Counted from the stretch's first letter, positions 35,966 to 44,517 are shown. The stretch: DNA of 64,000 bases from Eubacteriales bacterium (GCA_030533405.1 JAUNJF010000007.1:1-64000); one strand, 5' to 3'. The notes: generated from the sequence alone by a model not told the origin. Translations and numbers: made by a program.

Positions 35966-36847
35966 TTACGCATGTGAAAACTCCGGAAAATATAATTTTG
36001 CATCCTCAATGCAAGCAAGTCCTTCCCCGATACAATAAAGACGATAGTCATCTGCTCCGTCATATTGCTCCTGATCAAACAGATGCGCATTTTCCTTATC
36101 TGGCACAAATCCCAACTGTAGTTTTAATCCCTGCAAATCAAGTTTCTTCAAAACATCCTCCATTGTCACCTTCTTTTTTGAAATAATGCTCTGCAAATGT
36201 TTTGTATCCCCATCCTGTTCTATTACCACAAAACAATCAAGCTTCTTTGAATAATAAACGTCCTCAAATCCCGCCGTATAAAACATCGTTAATCCATATC
36301 GATTTACTTGTTCAAATGCTCCACATGCAGTAGCATTTTTCAAATAATCCAAATACTGCTGTTTCCATGTATCATCCTCATTATCCATCAGACAAAATGC
36401 TTCATCCGTTTTCCCATCAAATAATTCCACATCACGCTTTAATATATATCGTGTTTCTTTTCGAATTTCAAATCCCTGCTTCTCATAAAACCCCAGAGCT
36501 TCCAAGTTAGCAAAAAGATAAATGCCATCACAGTTTTCTTTGTAATCCTCAAAAATCTTCTTTACCAGTTCACTTGCCAAGCCTTTCTTTCGATGTTCCT
36601 GTGCTGTCATTACTGTTCCAATTTGAATAAAATTCCAGGTTCTTCCCTCCTGTTCAAAGGTCATAATATTAGCAGACACATTAGATAACATCTCTCCATT
36701 TTCCTCGTAGGAATAAGGAATATAATCTCCCTGAAAATATCCATTTAAAACCCAATCCTCAAAATCAAATCCAAAAGTGTTTCTTGTAAGTGTATTTAAT
36801 TCATGACGAAGTGTTTCGTCTCTCATATAGTCCTTAACAAATCTCAT
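35966..36847 (-). CDS. GNAT acetyltransferase with unknown C-terminal domain
   Basis: A 293-aa protein. The first 145 residues are a GNAT domain: 'FIQIGTVMTAQEHRKKGLASELVKKIF' region with the acetyl-CoA loop H-R-K-K-G-L-A-S, then 'LEALGFYEKQGFEIRKETRYI'. The C-terminal 145 residues ('QQYLDYLKNATACGAFEQVNRYGLTMFY' region) are a second domain that I cannot name, perhaps a degenerate second GNAT. The start follows a GGGGGT-type site. It sits downstream of the terminator of the Mor/CD3324-type regulator gene and is probably transcribed alone. Substrate unknown. Confidence 0.85.
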   Translation of the reverse strand: MRFVKDYMRDETLRHELNTLTRNTFGFDFEDWVLNGYFQGDYIPYSYEENGEMLSNVSANIMTFEQEGRTWNFIQIGTVMTAQEHRKKGLASELVKKIFEDYKENCDGIYLFANLEALGFYEKQGFEIRKETRYILKRDVELFDGKTDEAFCLMDNEDDTWKQQYLDYLKNATACGAFEQVNRYGLTMFYTAGFEDVYYSKKLDCFVVIEQDGDTKHLQSIISKKKVTMEDVLKKLDLQGLKLQLGFVPDKENAHLFDQEQYDGADDYRLYCIGEGLACIEDAKLYFPEFSHA

Positions 36848-36867
36848 CGTTTACCCCCATTTCCTTC

Positions 36868-36916
36868 ACTAAAATAAAAACTACTGTCTTTACATTAACG
36901 AAAAAGACAGTAGTTA
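36868..36916 (-). terminator. Terminator of the CD3324-like regulator gene
   Basis: Minus strand AACTACTGTCTTT (from 36916) and AAAGACAGTAGTT (to 36880), a 13-bp perfect stem, followed by TTTATTTT. Confidence 0.9.
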
Positions 36917-36965
36917 TCAACCTCATATTTAATTATACTGATTTTTGAGACACAGGTAACAAATG

Positions 36966-37253
36966 TTACCCTTCTTGTTTATTTTCTTTTTTACACTGAT
37001 ACACAATACGCCAAATACTTTTTTCCGATAAATAAAACTGCTGTGCCAAATCCGGCACACGCTCTCCACTTTGATACGCCTCAAAAATCTTCTGATTGCG
37101 CTCATAAAGCTTGGATCTGGTTTCGTTCATTTCACCCCATCCAGCTTTGGAATCCTCTTTTCTCGGAATATAGATATTCGCTCCATCTATGTATTGTTGT
37201 ATCAAACAAATAATCTCTTTTGGCAGAACCTGCTCTGCTTTCATATAGCCCAT
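36966..37253 (-). CDS. Mor/CD3324-type helix-turn-helix protein
   Basis: A 95-aa protein. Residues 5-30 ('KAEQVLPKEIICLIQQYIDG') and 'IYIPRKED' match small clostridial proteins of the CD3324 group related to the phage Mu Mor activator. A C-terminal helix-turn-helix follows ('KIFEAYQSGERVPDLAQQFY' then 'LSEKSIWRIVYQCKKE'). Likely DNA-binding regulator; target unknown. AGGAGG precedes the start at seven bases. The leader carries a hairpin and an eight-codon ORF with a strong ribosome site. Confidence 0.8.
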   Translation of the reverse strand: MGYMKAEQVLPKEIICLIQQYIDGANIYIPRKEDSKAGWGEMNETRSKLYERNQKIFEAYQSGERVPDLAQQFYLSEKSIWRIVYQCKKENKQEG

Positions 37254-37289
37254 AACGCGCCTCCTAAAATATTATTCTTTAGGGTTAGC

Positions 37290-37330
37290 ACTGGCTATTA
37301 CAATTCTATATTCAAAATGCCATAGCCAAT
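37290..37330 (-). promoter_or_regulatory. Leader hairpin upstream of the CD3324-like gene
   Basis: Arms TGGCTAT (37292-37298) and ATAGCCA (37322-37328) with flanking pairs; lies between the mini-ORF at 37332-37358 and the regulator start at 37253. Confidence 0.45.
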
Positions 37331-37331
37331 A

Positions 37332-37358
37332 CTATGCGCAATACTCAGGTGTAGTCAT
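37332..37358 (-). CDS. Eight-residue leader mini-ORF
   Basis: Minus strand AGAAAGGAG, seven bases, then ATG ACT ACA CCT GAG TAT TGC GCA TAG (MTTPEYCA). The ribosome site is one of the best in the region although the ORF is tiny. Its stop abuts the leader hairpin, the layout of a translational attenuator. Could be chance. Confidence 0.35.
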   Translation of the reverse strand: MTTPEYCA

Positions 37359-37467
37359 ATAAGATCTCCTTTCTCTCCAATCCGTTATCAGTTACCCGCA
37401 TTATATACTAATTGATATACTTCTTTCAAGTTGTTTTTATTATCTTTTTTTATCACAGATTATTGCA

Positions 37468-37896
37468 TCAATTATTTTTTTGATTGTATTGCTTTAACAT
37501 TTCAGTATAGCGAAGCCCTTCTTTTCGAAACACAAAAACTTCTAACAAAATGCAAATCACATACAAACTCAAAACAATACCTGCAAATACCAACCATGGT
37601 GTTACACCTGCAAATAATTGCATATGACAAAAAATAACCACTTCAATCGGAATAAGCAATATATAAAACAAACTTAATCTCGTCATAAATGGTTTTCTTT
37701 GGAGTTTGCGATTCATAAAACAACTAACAAAACTAATGGATGCCCATCCACATAAAACAAATAAATTGATTAGTAATGAAATGCTAACCTGTTCTTCTCC
37801 ACTAAGAACACACAACGCAACTACACAGAGTACAATCCATGAAAACGAAAAGGCTAACCCATTTCGAAAATATAACAATTGTTTTTTAATATTCAT
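37468..37896 (-). CDS. DUF3021-like membrane protein
   Basis: A 142-aa protein with four hydrophobic helices ('GLAFSFSWIVLCVVALCVLSG', split here; 'LINLFVLCGWASISFVSCF'; 'LSLFYILLIPIEVVIFCHM'; 'WLVFAGIVLSLYVICILLEV'). Size, topology and its place behind a LytTR gene match DUF3021 proteins, which are thought to be inhibitory partners of LytTR regulators. A longer frame begins at 37929; the ATG at 37896 follows AAGGAGG at a normal distance and is chosen. It lies 64 bases after the LytTR gene. Confidence 0.75.
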   Translation of the reverse strand: MNIKKQLLYFRNGLAFSFSWIVLCVVALCVLSGEEQVSISLLINLFVLCGWASISFVSCFMNRKLQRKPFMTRLSLFYILLIPIEVVIFCHMQLFAGVTPWLVFAGIVLSLYVICILLEVFVFRKEGLRYTEMLKQYNQKNN

Positions 37897-37960
37897 AATA
37901 ACCTCCTTGACATAAGTCATTTGAAACAATCCAATTCAAGAACCACATTCCCAACCCTTC

Positions 37961-38401
37961 TTAACTTTTATCAATCAGTTTTCGAAAAGCCGCTACATAT
38001 CTTCTCGAAATCACAATCACCTCTTCATTGCAAAGTGTCGCCAAAATATTACGGGTAATTTCCGGACGAAGTGTAACAATCTTTTTCACATTTACAATCA
38101 CGGATTTTGAACAACGAAAAAATGTGGTTTCTTCCAATATTTTCTCCAATTCATATAAGCGATAATTCGTAGATAGAACCTTGTCCTTCGTATACAAAAA
38201 TGTGGTCTGATCTACCGATTCAAAATACAAGATATCCTGCGTATCCACATACATGATTTGTCCATCACATTTTCCCTGAATCCGCTCTTCGTAACCTTCT
38301 ATGTGCTTCTTTAACCTTTTCACCTGCTCTGTCTCTTCCTGACAATGAATTTCCACAGATGTTTCATTAACATCCTTGCTTTTCACAATCCATATATTCA
38401 T
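37961..38401 (-). CDS. LytTR-family DNA-binding regulator
   Basis: A 146-aa regulator. A short N-terminal helical region leads to a LytTR domain from about residue 45: 'IMYVDTQDILYFESVDQTTFLYT', split here at the limit, 'RLYELEKILEETTFFRCSKSVIVNVKKI' region and 'VVISRRYVAAFRKLI'. It has no receiver domain, which fits the LytTR-DUF3021 two-gene modules in which a membrane partner replaces a histidine kinase. LytTR regulators of this type usually control their own operon. It follows the 72-aa membrane gene by 3 bases. Confidence 0.88.
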   Translation of the reverse strand: MNIWIVKSKDVNETSVEIHCQEETEQVKRLKKHIEGYEERIQGKCDGQIMYVDTQDILYFESVDQTTFLYTKDKVLSTNYRLYELEKILEETTFFRCSKSVIVNVKKIVTLRPEITRNILATLCNEEVIVISRRYVAAFRKLIDKS

Positions 38402-38404
38402 TCT

Positions 38405-38623
38405 TTACTCTTCCCTTTTGCTTAAGTTAATATCTACTGCAATCATCATCATTGTAACAATGGACGCAATCCAAATCAAGGTATCCCCTGAACCATTCAT
38501 AAACTTCCAGGATGCAATCCACAATACCGCACATAAAACGGAACCTCCCACTGCCATAACAAATCTCTTGTGATGTTTCATTGCTCTTTCATTTTGTATA
38601 ATTTGTTCATTCTGATTATCCAT
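38405..38623 (-). CDS. Small two-helix membrane protein
   Basis: A 72-aa protein with two membrane helices ('RFVMAVGGSVLCAVLWIASW' and 'TLIWIASIVTMMMIAVDI') and a hydrophilic N-terminus rich in Asn/Gln. An ATG at 38647 would add eight residues but lies before the GAAGGAGG site; the ATG at 38623 fits. First gene of the LytTR-DUF3021 module; perhaps a second membrane partner of the regulator. The upstream region has a palindrome AAGTTCAACTT at about 38668-38678. Confidence 0.6.
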   Translation of the reverse strand: MDNQNEQIIQNERAMKHHKRFVMAVGGSVLCAVLWIASWKFMNGSGDTLIWIASIVTMMMIAVDINLSKREE

Positions 38624-38804
38624 AATACAGAATCCTCCTTCTGACATCTACTTAAATAGCTGATAATCTCGCAAGTTCAACTTACTAATTTCCTTTTTCC
38701 TAATCAAACATGTTCTTCGGATAACTCTATTGTATTCATTCATTTTACATATGCAATAGGTAAGCTGGTAAGTGGTACAAATATACCCACTAAGTGACCA
38801 AAAG

Positions 38805-38836
38805 AGAAAGAACGATGTACTAATCATACATCGTTC
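38805..38836 (-). terminator. Terminator overlapping the HAD gene stop
   Basis: Minus strand GAACGATGTA / TACATCGTTC stem with a 7-base loop containing the stop codon, followed by TTTCTCTTTT. Confidence 0.8.
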
Positions 38837-39218
38837 CCATATTATAATCCGTTTCAAACTTTGTCTGACAAAATCGGTCTCTGGTCGTATTAATTGCAAT
38901 CGCAGTAACCAACCCGTCAGGTTTATTATCATTGATCAGGATTCGCTCTCCCTGTCCTGCACCAAAAATAATATGGTCATAACGCACATGGTTTTCCTTC
39001 AAAAACTTCAAGGTATGCGCCTTTTCCCACTCTCCTCGCGCTGTCAAAAAAATAATAATATCATTCTTTGGTATATTATTTAAAAACTCCTCTGCACCTG
39101 GCAAAAACTGATCATGTCCCAAAATGTAAGGACCATCATGCACTAAAATGGTCCCATCCAAATCCAAAATCCAGGTCTTTTGCATTGGAGAAATCTGTAA
39201 CTTTTCTGGCTCTAACAA
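38820..39218 (-). CDS. Small HAD-superfamily phosphatase/kinase-like protein
   Basis: A 132-aa HAD protein. Motif I 'WILDLDGTILVHDG' lies at about 15-28 (nucleophile and acid Asp), motif II Thr in 'IIIFLTARGEWE' and motif III/IV 'ILINDNKPDG'. The short cap-less layout resembles the HAD domain of polynucleotide kinase-phosphatases and capsule-type sugar-phosphate phosphatases. Start is a TTG at 39218 with GGGAGAG seven bases upstream; no ATG is well placed. It lies 15 bases after the ABC-F gene and is co-transcribed. Substrate unknown. Confidence 0.78.
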   Translation of the reverse strand: MLEPEKLQISPMQKTWILDLDGTILVHDGPYILGHDQFLPGAEEFLNNIPKNDIIIFLTARGEWEKAHTLKFLKENHVRYDHIIFGAGQGERILINDNKPDGLVTAIAINTTRDRFCQTKFETDYNMGTMYD

Positions 39219-39233
39219 ATTTTCTCTCCCTTT

Positions 39234-40790
39234 CTAAATTACGAGTTTCGAAAACTCCTCAAGATTCCATACATCCTTAACAAGTCCCTCATAAAATTCT
39301 GGTTCATGACACACTAGTAAAATAGAACCTTTATACTCCTGTAAAGCGCGTTTTAACTCAGTCTTTGCATCTACATCCAAGTGATTCGTTGGCTCGTCAA
39401 GAACTAACAGATTTGTCTCGCGATTAATCAGCTTGCAAAGACGTACCTTCGCCTGCTCACCACCACTAAGTACTTTCACCTTACTCTCAATATGCCTTGT
39501 TGTAAGGCCACATTTGGCGAGTGCACTTCGCACCTCATACTGATTGTAACCTGGAAACTCCTCCCAAATCTCATCCATACAGGAATTATTTCCCGGGTCA
39601 ACCTCCTGCTCAAAATAACCAAGTTCTAAGTAATCACCAAGCACAACCTTTCCCTCTAACGCCTTAATCTGTCCTAATACGCTCTTTAAAAAAGTGGTCT
39701 TTCCAATTCCGTTTGTTCCAACAATTGCAATACGGTCACCACGCTCCATTCGCAAATTCATCGGCTTGGACAATGGATTCCCTGCATCATATCCAATCAC
39801 AAGATCCGTCACCTCAAACAATACCTTTCCTGGCGTTCTTGCATCACGGAAATGAAACTCTGGCTTTGGTTTTTCCCTTGCCAACTCAATAACATCCATT
39901 TTATCGAGCTTCTTCTGTCTTGACATCGCCATATTACGTGTTGCAACATTTGCCTTATTACGTGCCACGAAATCCTTCAGCTGTGCAATCTCCTTTTGCT
40001 GCTTACGATATGCTGCCTCCTGCTGCGATTTCTTCATTTCGTAAACTTCCATGAACTTATCATAATCACCGACATAACGTGTCAGGCTCTGGTTATCCAT
40101 ATGATAAATGAGATTTACCACACTATTTAAAAATGGAATATCATGTGAAATCAAAATAAATGCATTCTCATACTCCTGCAAATAGCGTTTGAGCCACTCA
40201 ATATGATGTTCATCCAAATAGTTTGTTGGCTCATCCAACAACAAAATATCTGGTTTTTCCAACAATAATTTTGCAAGCAATAATTTCGTACGCTGACCAC
40301 CAGAAAGGTCTGTCACATCACGATCCAAGCCTAACTGCAACAAGTCAAATGCACGTGCAACTTCTTCAACCTTAGAATCAATGACATAGAAATCATGACT
40401 ATCTAACAAATCCTGAAGTGTCCCCATCTCCTCTAACATCGCATTCATTTCATCACCATCTGCCGACCCTAACAATTCGCAGATTTCATTGATACGTGCC
40501 TCCATTTCAAACAAAAATCCAAACGCACTTCTTAACACATCACCCACAGTCATACCCTTTGTCAAAACCGCATGCTGATCCAAGTATCCAGCGCGCACAT
40601 TTTTTGCCCACTCAACCTTTCCCTCATCTGGCATCAGCTTACCTGTCACAATATTCATAAATGTTGACTTACCCTCGCCATTGGCACCAATCAATCCAAT
40701 ATGCTCGCCCTTCAACAAACGAAATGAAACATCCGTAAAAATTGCTCTATCTCCAAATCCATGATTTAAATTTGATACTTCTAAAATCAT
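39234..40790 (-). CDS. ABC-F family ATPase
   Basis: A 518-aa protein with two ABC domains and no membrane segment. Walker A motifs are 'GANGEGKST' (about 36-44) and 'GTNGIGKTT' (about 350-358), signatures 'LSGGQRTKLLLAKLL' and 'LSGGEQAKVRLCKL', Walker B 'LLLDEPTNYLD' and 'LVLDEPTNHLD'. The linker between the domains (about 235-310) is the highly charged helical P-site tRNA interaction motif region. ABC-F proteins act on the ribosome, relieving stalling or giving antibiotic resistance. The standard-length linker gives no sign that it is a resistance type. First gene of a pair with the HAD protein. Confidence 0.94.
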   Translation of the reverse strand: MILEVSNLNHGFGDRAIFTDVSFRLLKGEHIGLIGANGEGKSTFMNIVTGKLMPDEGKVEWAKNVRAGYLDQHAVLTKGMTVGDVLRSAFGFLFEMEARINEICELLGSADGDEMNAMLEEMGTLQDLLDSHDFYVIDSKVEEVARAFDLLQLGLDRDVTDLSGGQRTKLLLAKLLLEKPDILLLDEPTNYLDEHHIEWLKRYLQEYENAFILISHDIPFLNSVVNLIYHMDNQSLTRYVGDYDKFMEVYEMKKSQQEAAYRKQQKEIAQLKDFVARNKANVATRNMAMSRQKKLDKMDVIELAREKPKPEFHFRDARTPGKVLFEVTDLVIGYDAGNPLSKPMNLRMERGDRIAIVGTNGIGKTTFLKSVLGQIKALEGKVVLGDYLELGYFEQEVDPGNNSCMDEIWEEFPGYNQYEVRSALAKCGLTTRHIESKVKVLSGGEQAKVRLCKLINRETNLLVLDEPTNHLDVDAKTELKRALQEYKGSILLVCHEPEFYEGLVKDVWNLEEFSKLVI

Positions 40791-40903
40791 ACTTTATCCT
40801 CTCGTCTTTTCTTTCATTTTCCAACTGTCACATTGTTCGACATCCTCCACATTTTAACATAGAATATGGTCCTCAACAATCATTCTTTTGTAGTAGGCGA
40901 AAC

Positions 40904-40932
40904 CTATAGGAAACTCAAGGAACTTCCTATAG
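40904..40932. other. Inverted repeat in the asnB/ABC-F intergenic region
   Basis: CTATAGGAA (40904-40912) and TTCCTATAG (40924-40932), perfect 9-bp arms with an 11-base loop, next to the asnB terminator. Could be an operator or a second hairpin of the terminator. Confidence 0.4.
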
Positions 40933-40934
40933 CA

Positions 40935-40973
40935 TAAAAAAAGTCACCCACCGCATAAATGCGATGAGTGATA
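40935..40973 (-). terminator. Terminator of asnB
   Basis: Minus strand TCACTCATCGCAT / ATGCGGTGGGTGA stem (two G-U pairs), followed by seven T. Confidence 0.9.
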
Positions 40974-40983
40974 ACAAATCGTA

Positions 40984-42837
40984 TTACGAAACAATTTCAA
41001 TTTTATACTTCTTAAGCCAATAATTTACCTGAATCATATAAGCAAGTAATTGCGGACCAGCCATCAACTGTCCGTAAAATGGTTTTCCGTAATCCGTTGG
41101 GCTCTCCATAAATGTCATTACCTTCTTGCGGTCCAACAATTGACAAATCGGATCCGTTCCATCCTCCATCAACTGTCTCATATTGTCTCGCAACAATTTC
41201 TCATAAGCAGGGTCATAGGTTTTCGGATAGGGACTCTTTTTTCGATATAACACATCATATGGCAAATGCTTCTCCCCCGCTGCCCGAAGCAATCCCTTTA
41301 CCACACCATTTTTACACTTCATTTCCCATGGAACATTCCACACATATTCAATAATCCGATGATCCGCAAATGGAACACGCGCTTCTAACCCACTTCTCAT
41401 ACTCGTGCGGTCCATTCGATCAAGCAATGTCTGCATGAACCATTTCAAATTCAAATACGCAATTCCCCGCCTTCTCTTTTCTTCTGGAGCCTCTCCCTCT
41501 AAAATCGGCGTTTCAGCTATTGTCTTTTCATATGCTGCTCTTGCATATTCCTCCAAAGGAAGTGCATGCTTTACCTCATCGTTTAACAACATTGTTCTCG
41601 GTTCCATATCCATGGACCAAGGAAAACTGTTCGCATCAAAACATTCCTTTTTATGAAACCATGGATAACCACCAAATATCTCATCCGCACACTCGCCAGT
41701 CAGCGTCACCTTATTGCGCTTCGCCACCTTTCTGCAAAAATATAACATCGATGATTCCACATCTGCCATACAAGGCAAATCCCTTGCGTCCACCGCCTCA
41801 AACAAATCATCATATAACTCTACATAATTGCATTCCAAAAAATGATGATCCGTACCTAAAAAATCTACCATTTGCTCCACAAACGGACGGTCCTGCGTCG
41901 GCTGAAATGCATTGGATTTGAAATTTATCTGATTATCCGTAAAGTCAAAGGAATATGTTGTCAGCTGTTTCCCCTGCTTTTTCAGTTCCTCGTTACAGAT
42001 TGCCGTGACCAGACTGGAATCCACACCACCTGATAAAAATGTACAAATTGGCACATCCGAAAGCATCTGCTTTTTAACCGCATCCTCAACCAACCATGCA
42101 GTGTGTTCCACCGTATCCTCATAAGATTCTTCATGTGGTTTGCTTTGCACCTGCCAATAGCACCGCTCTTTTGCCCCATTTATACTATATTCCAGATAAC
42201 ATCCCGGGCGTAGCTCCTTTACATTTTGAAATACACCCTTTCCATATGTCTTTGCAGGTCCCAAACCAAACACTTCACACAACCCTTCACGGTCTACACA
42301 CGCCTTCATGCCTGGATAAGAAAGCAATCCCTTGATTTCTGATGAAAAGATAATGCCTCCATCCTGAAAGCTGTAAAATAAAGGCTTAATACCCGAACGA
42401 TCGCGAAATAAATACAGCTGTTCCTTCCAGGCATCCCAAATCGCAAATGCAAAAATACCATTTAAACGATTAACAATATCTACTCCATAGCGCTGATACC
42501 CAGCCAAAATGACCTCCGTATCACTTGTCGTTTCAAAATGTACCCCCTTTTTCTCTAGTTCTTTTCGAATCTCCTTCATGTTGTATATTTCACCATTGTA
42601 CGAAATGGTACAGGTTCTTCCCTCTCTTTTTCGCGTCATCGGTTGTTTGCCTGACACCAAATCAATAATGGAAAGTCTCACATGCGCCAACCCACAATGC
42701 GATGTCAAATAGGTTCCATTTTCATCGGGTCCACGATGTTGTTGTACCTGATTCATCTTTTGTAGCACAGTAATCCACTTTCCAGAATTCTCTAAATAAT
42801 TGTTCTTATATCCACAAAAACCAGCTATGCCACACAT
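40984..42837 (-). CDS. asnB: Glutamine-hydrolysing asparagine synthase
   Basis: A 617-aa class II amidotransferase that makes asparagine from aspartate, ATP and glutamine. The N-terminal nucleophile Cys2 is in 'MCGIAGFCGY'; the glutaminase domain has 'RGPDENGTYL' and 'SYNGEIYN'. The synthetase domain has the PP-loop 'FLSGGVDSSLVTA' and 'CADEIFGGYPWF'. The C-terminal part has 'RMDRTSMRSGLEARVPFADH' and 'LPYDVLYRKKSPYPKTYDP', complete for the family. Odd: it lies 12 bases after dpaB, so it belongs to the dipicolinate synthase operon and is likely made in the mother cell during sporulation. Confidence 0.96.
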   Translation of the reverse strand: MCGIAGFCGYKNNYLENSGKWITVLQKMNQVQQHRGPDENGTYLTSHCGLAHVRLSIIDLVSGKQPMTRKREGRTCTISYNGEIYNMKEIRKELEKKGVHFETTSDTEVILAGYQRYGVDIVNRLNGIFAFAIWDAWKEQLYLFRDRSGIKPLFYSFQDGGIIFSSEIKGLLSYPGMKACVDREGLCEVFGLGPAKTYGKGVFQNVKELRPGCYLEYSINGAKERCYWQVQSKPHEESYEDTVEHTAWLVEDAVKKQMLSDVPICTFLSGGVDSSLVTAICNEELKKQGKQLTTYSFDFTDNQINFKSNAFQPTQDRPFVEQMVDFLGTDHHFLECNYVELYDDLFEAVDARDLPCMADVESSMLYFCRKVAKRNKVTLTGECADEIFGGYPWFHKKECFDANSFPWSMDMEPRTMLLNDEVKHALPLEEYARAAYEKTIAETPILEGEAPEEKRRRGIAYLNLKWFMQTLLDRMDRTSMRSGLEARVPFADHRIIEYVWNVPWEMKCKNGVVKGLLRAAGEKHLPYDVLYRKKSPYPKTYDPAYEKLLRDNMRQLMEDGTDPICQLLDRKKVMTFMESPTDYGKPFYGQLMAGPQLLAYMIQVNYWLKKYKIEIVS

Positions 42838-42849
42838 ATTTTTCTCCTT

Positions 42850-43434
42850 CTACCACGCTTTTAAGATTGGTTGAATCTGCTCCCCATCGAGAGCTTTCTC
42901 TAAGGTTGGTATCAACAAATCCGTATGTGCAATCAACGAATTTGTTTTTTTCACAGGATTATCCTGCCCAAAAGGAACAAAATAAATGTTTTTTGCATTC
43001 AATAATAATCCGATATTTTTCATGTTCATTCCCAGCGCATCATTGGTTGAAATAGATACCACCAACGGCTTATTATTTCTCAAATGTGCCTTTGCAGCCA
43101 TTAATACTGGCGTATCCGTTATTCCATTTGCCAGCTTTGCTGCAGTATTGCCCGTACAAGGAAAAATGACTAACACATCCAGATACCCCTTCGGCCCAAT
43201 CGGTTCCGCCTGCCCAATGGAACAAATTGGTTTTTTACCTGTTATCCGCTCTGCCTTTGCATAGTATTCCTCTGGTGTCCCAAATCGACTACTAATGGTC
43301 TGTGAAGCGTCTGAAAAAATAGGAAACACCTCTGCTCCAGCCTCTACTAAATGTTCCAGCTCCACAAATATTTTTTCAAATGTACAAAAGGATCCTGTAA
43401 ATGCAACGCCAACCTTTTTACCCTTTATCTCCAT
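42850..43434 (-). CDS. dpaB: Dipicolinate synthase subunit B
   Basis: A 194-aa flavoprotein-fold subunit (SpoVFB) needed for making dipicolinic acid, the calcium-binding spore-core solute. Family patterns: 'VGVAFTGSFCTFEK', 'FPIFSDASQTISSRFG', 'FPCTGNTAAKLANGI' and 'LVVSISTNDALGMNMKNIG'. It overlaps dpaA by 17 bases and has AAAGGAG before its start, so both subunits are translated together. Expression in the mother cell (sigma-K) is the rule in Bacillus; no promoter was verified here. Direct evidence that the organism sporulates, or descends from a sporulating lineage. Confidence 0.95.
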   Translation of the reverse strand: MEIKGKKVGVAFTGSFCTFEKIFVELEHLVEAGAEVFPIFSDASQTISSRFGTPEEYYAKAERITGKKPICSIGQAEPIGPKGYLDVLVIFPCTGNTAAKLANGITDTPVLMAAKAHLRNNKPLVVSISTNDALGMNMKNIGLLLNAKNIYFVPFGQDNPVKKTNSLIAHTDLLIPTLEKALDGEQIQPILKAW

Positions 43435-44326
43435 TACAAATCTCCTTTCCCTGTTCTATTTTACGAACCACAAAATCCACCAAACCGCTCGCTGAAATTT
43501 TAGGCGCATATTTTCCCGGCAACCCCAAACATTGTATTGCCCGAATCCCTAACCGATTCGCACATGCATAATCAATCCCACCATCTCCAGATGCGATATC
43601 AATGATTAGCGCATCCCGTCTAACATGACTCAATGCACTCTGACAAAACACCTTAGCAGGAATCGTATTATAAATATATTCAAACTGCGATATCTCTCTT
43701 TCCAATTGAGATATCGAAATAACTTGATCACCATATGCACTTGCATACGCAAGCTGTATCTCATTTCGAGCGCAAACCGTAACATTCGCACCCATTCCTC
43801 TCAGTTTTTCACATAATATTTTTGCGCATCTCCCATATCCTAATACAAGGGATTTGCTTCCATGAATATTTGTTTCTTTATTTTTTAAGGCTTCCAGAAT
43901 CGTCCCTTCTGCCGTTGCAATTGCATTAAAGATTGCAAGCGATTCGTCTCTCATAAAATCGTAGCATACAATACTTCGTTCTTTACAAAGTGACTCAAAC
44001 TGCGTCGGAATCACACCACCAAACACAACCTGATGCATCTCCAGACAGCGATAAAATGCTTCTTGTGACATGCCATGCAGTTCGCTTCCACCAGCTACTT
44101 TTCCATTTTTAAATAACGGAATCCCACCTATGATATACATAGCTTCCTCTATTGCCTCCTCTACAGAGTCAGCGCAAGTCGCAGGATTCCCTATATTTTC
44201 TTCCAATTTTTTCATTCCGTATGTGATCACCCGATACCCCTTTTCAGCCAAAATGGTAGCCATGTAGGCAATTCGAGCATCTCCACCAATCAATGCGATA
44301 TCATATTGCTTTCTGCGTTGCTCCAT
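43418..44326 (-). CDS. dpaA: Dipicolinate synthase subunit A
   Basis: A 302-aa NAD(P)-dependent subunit (SpoVFA) that oxidises the diaminopimelate-pathway intermediate to dipicolinate. An N-terminal domain with 'YDIALIGGDARIAYMATIL' is followed by a Rossmann domain with 'SLVLGYGRCAKILCEKLRGMG' (split at the limit; G-Y-G-R-C). The C-terminal 'LIDIASGDGGID' and 'LGLPGKYAPKISA' are typical. The reading frame extends to 44467, but the ATG at 44326 has AAAGGAGA upstream and matches family N-termini. First gene of dpaA-dpaB-asnB. Confidence 0.95.
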   Translation of the reverse strand: MEQRRKQYDIALIGGDARIAYMATILAEKGYRVITYGMKKLEENIGNPATCADSVEEAIEEAMYIIGGIPLFKNGKVAGGSELHGMSQEAFYRCLEMHQVVFGGVIPTQFESLCKERSIVCYDFMRDESLAIFNAIATAEGTILEALKNKETNIHGSKSLVLGYGRCAKILCEKLRGMGANVTVCARNEIQLAYASAYGDQVISISQLEREISQFEYIYNTIPAKVFCQSALSHVRRDALIIDIASGDGGIDYACANRLGIRAIQCLGLPGKYAPKISASGLVDFVVRKIEQGKEICNGDKG

Positions 44327-44488
44327 AAAGTCTTCTCCTTTCCACAAAAGACAAATATACCTTTTATGACTTACACAACTTCTACTGATAAGATATGCCC
44401 TCTTTTTTAACATGTGCCAGTCCATTTTTCGATATCTTTTCCGCACTAAGAAACAACAAAAAAACACTGGCTATTTCTACTCCTTTTC

Positions 44489-44517
44489 TTGAAGCGCAAT
44501 CTGTTATTTGTTATAAT
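44489..44517 (+). promoter_or_regulatory. Promoter of the Ig-like protein gene
   Basis: TTGAAG (44489-44494), 17-base spacer, TATAAT (44512-44517), about 65 bases before the start codon. Confidence 0.75.

Noticed and set aside
38648-38932. ORF of 94 codons between the LytTR module and the HAD gene
   Set aside because: It overlaps the HAD gene's C-terminus in another frame, has no ribosome site, and its amino-acid composition looks like a shadow frame.
44327-44467. 47-residue N-terminal extension of dpaA
   Set aside because: Cys/Arg-rich, unlike the family, without a ribosome site; the ATG at 44326 has AAAGGAGA.
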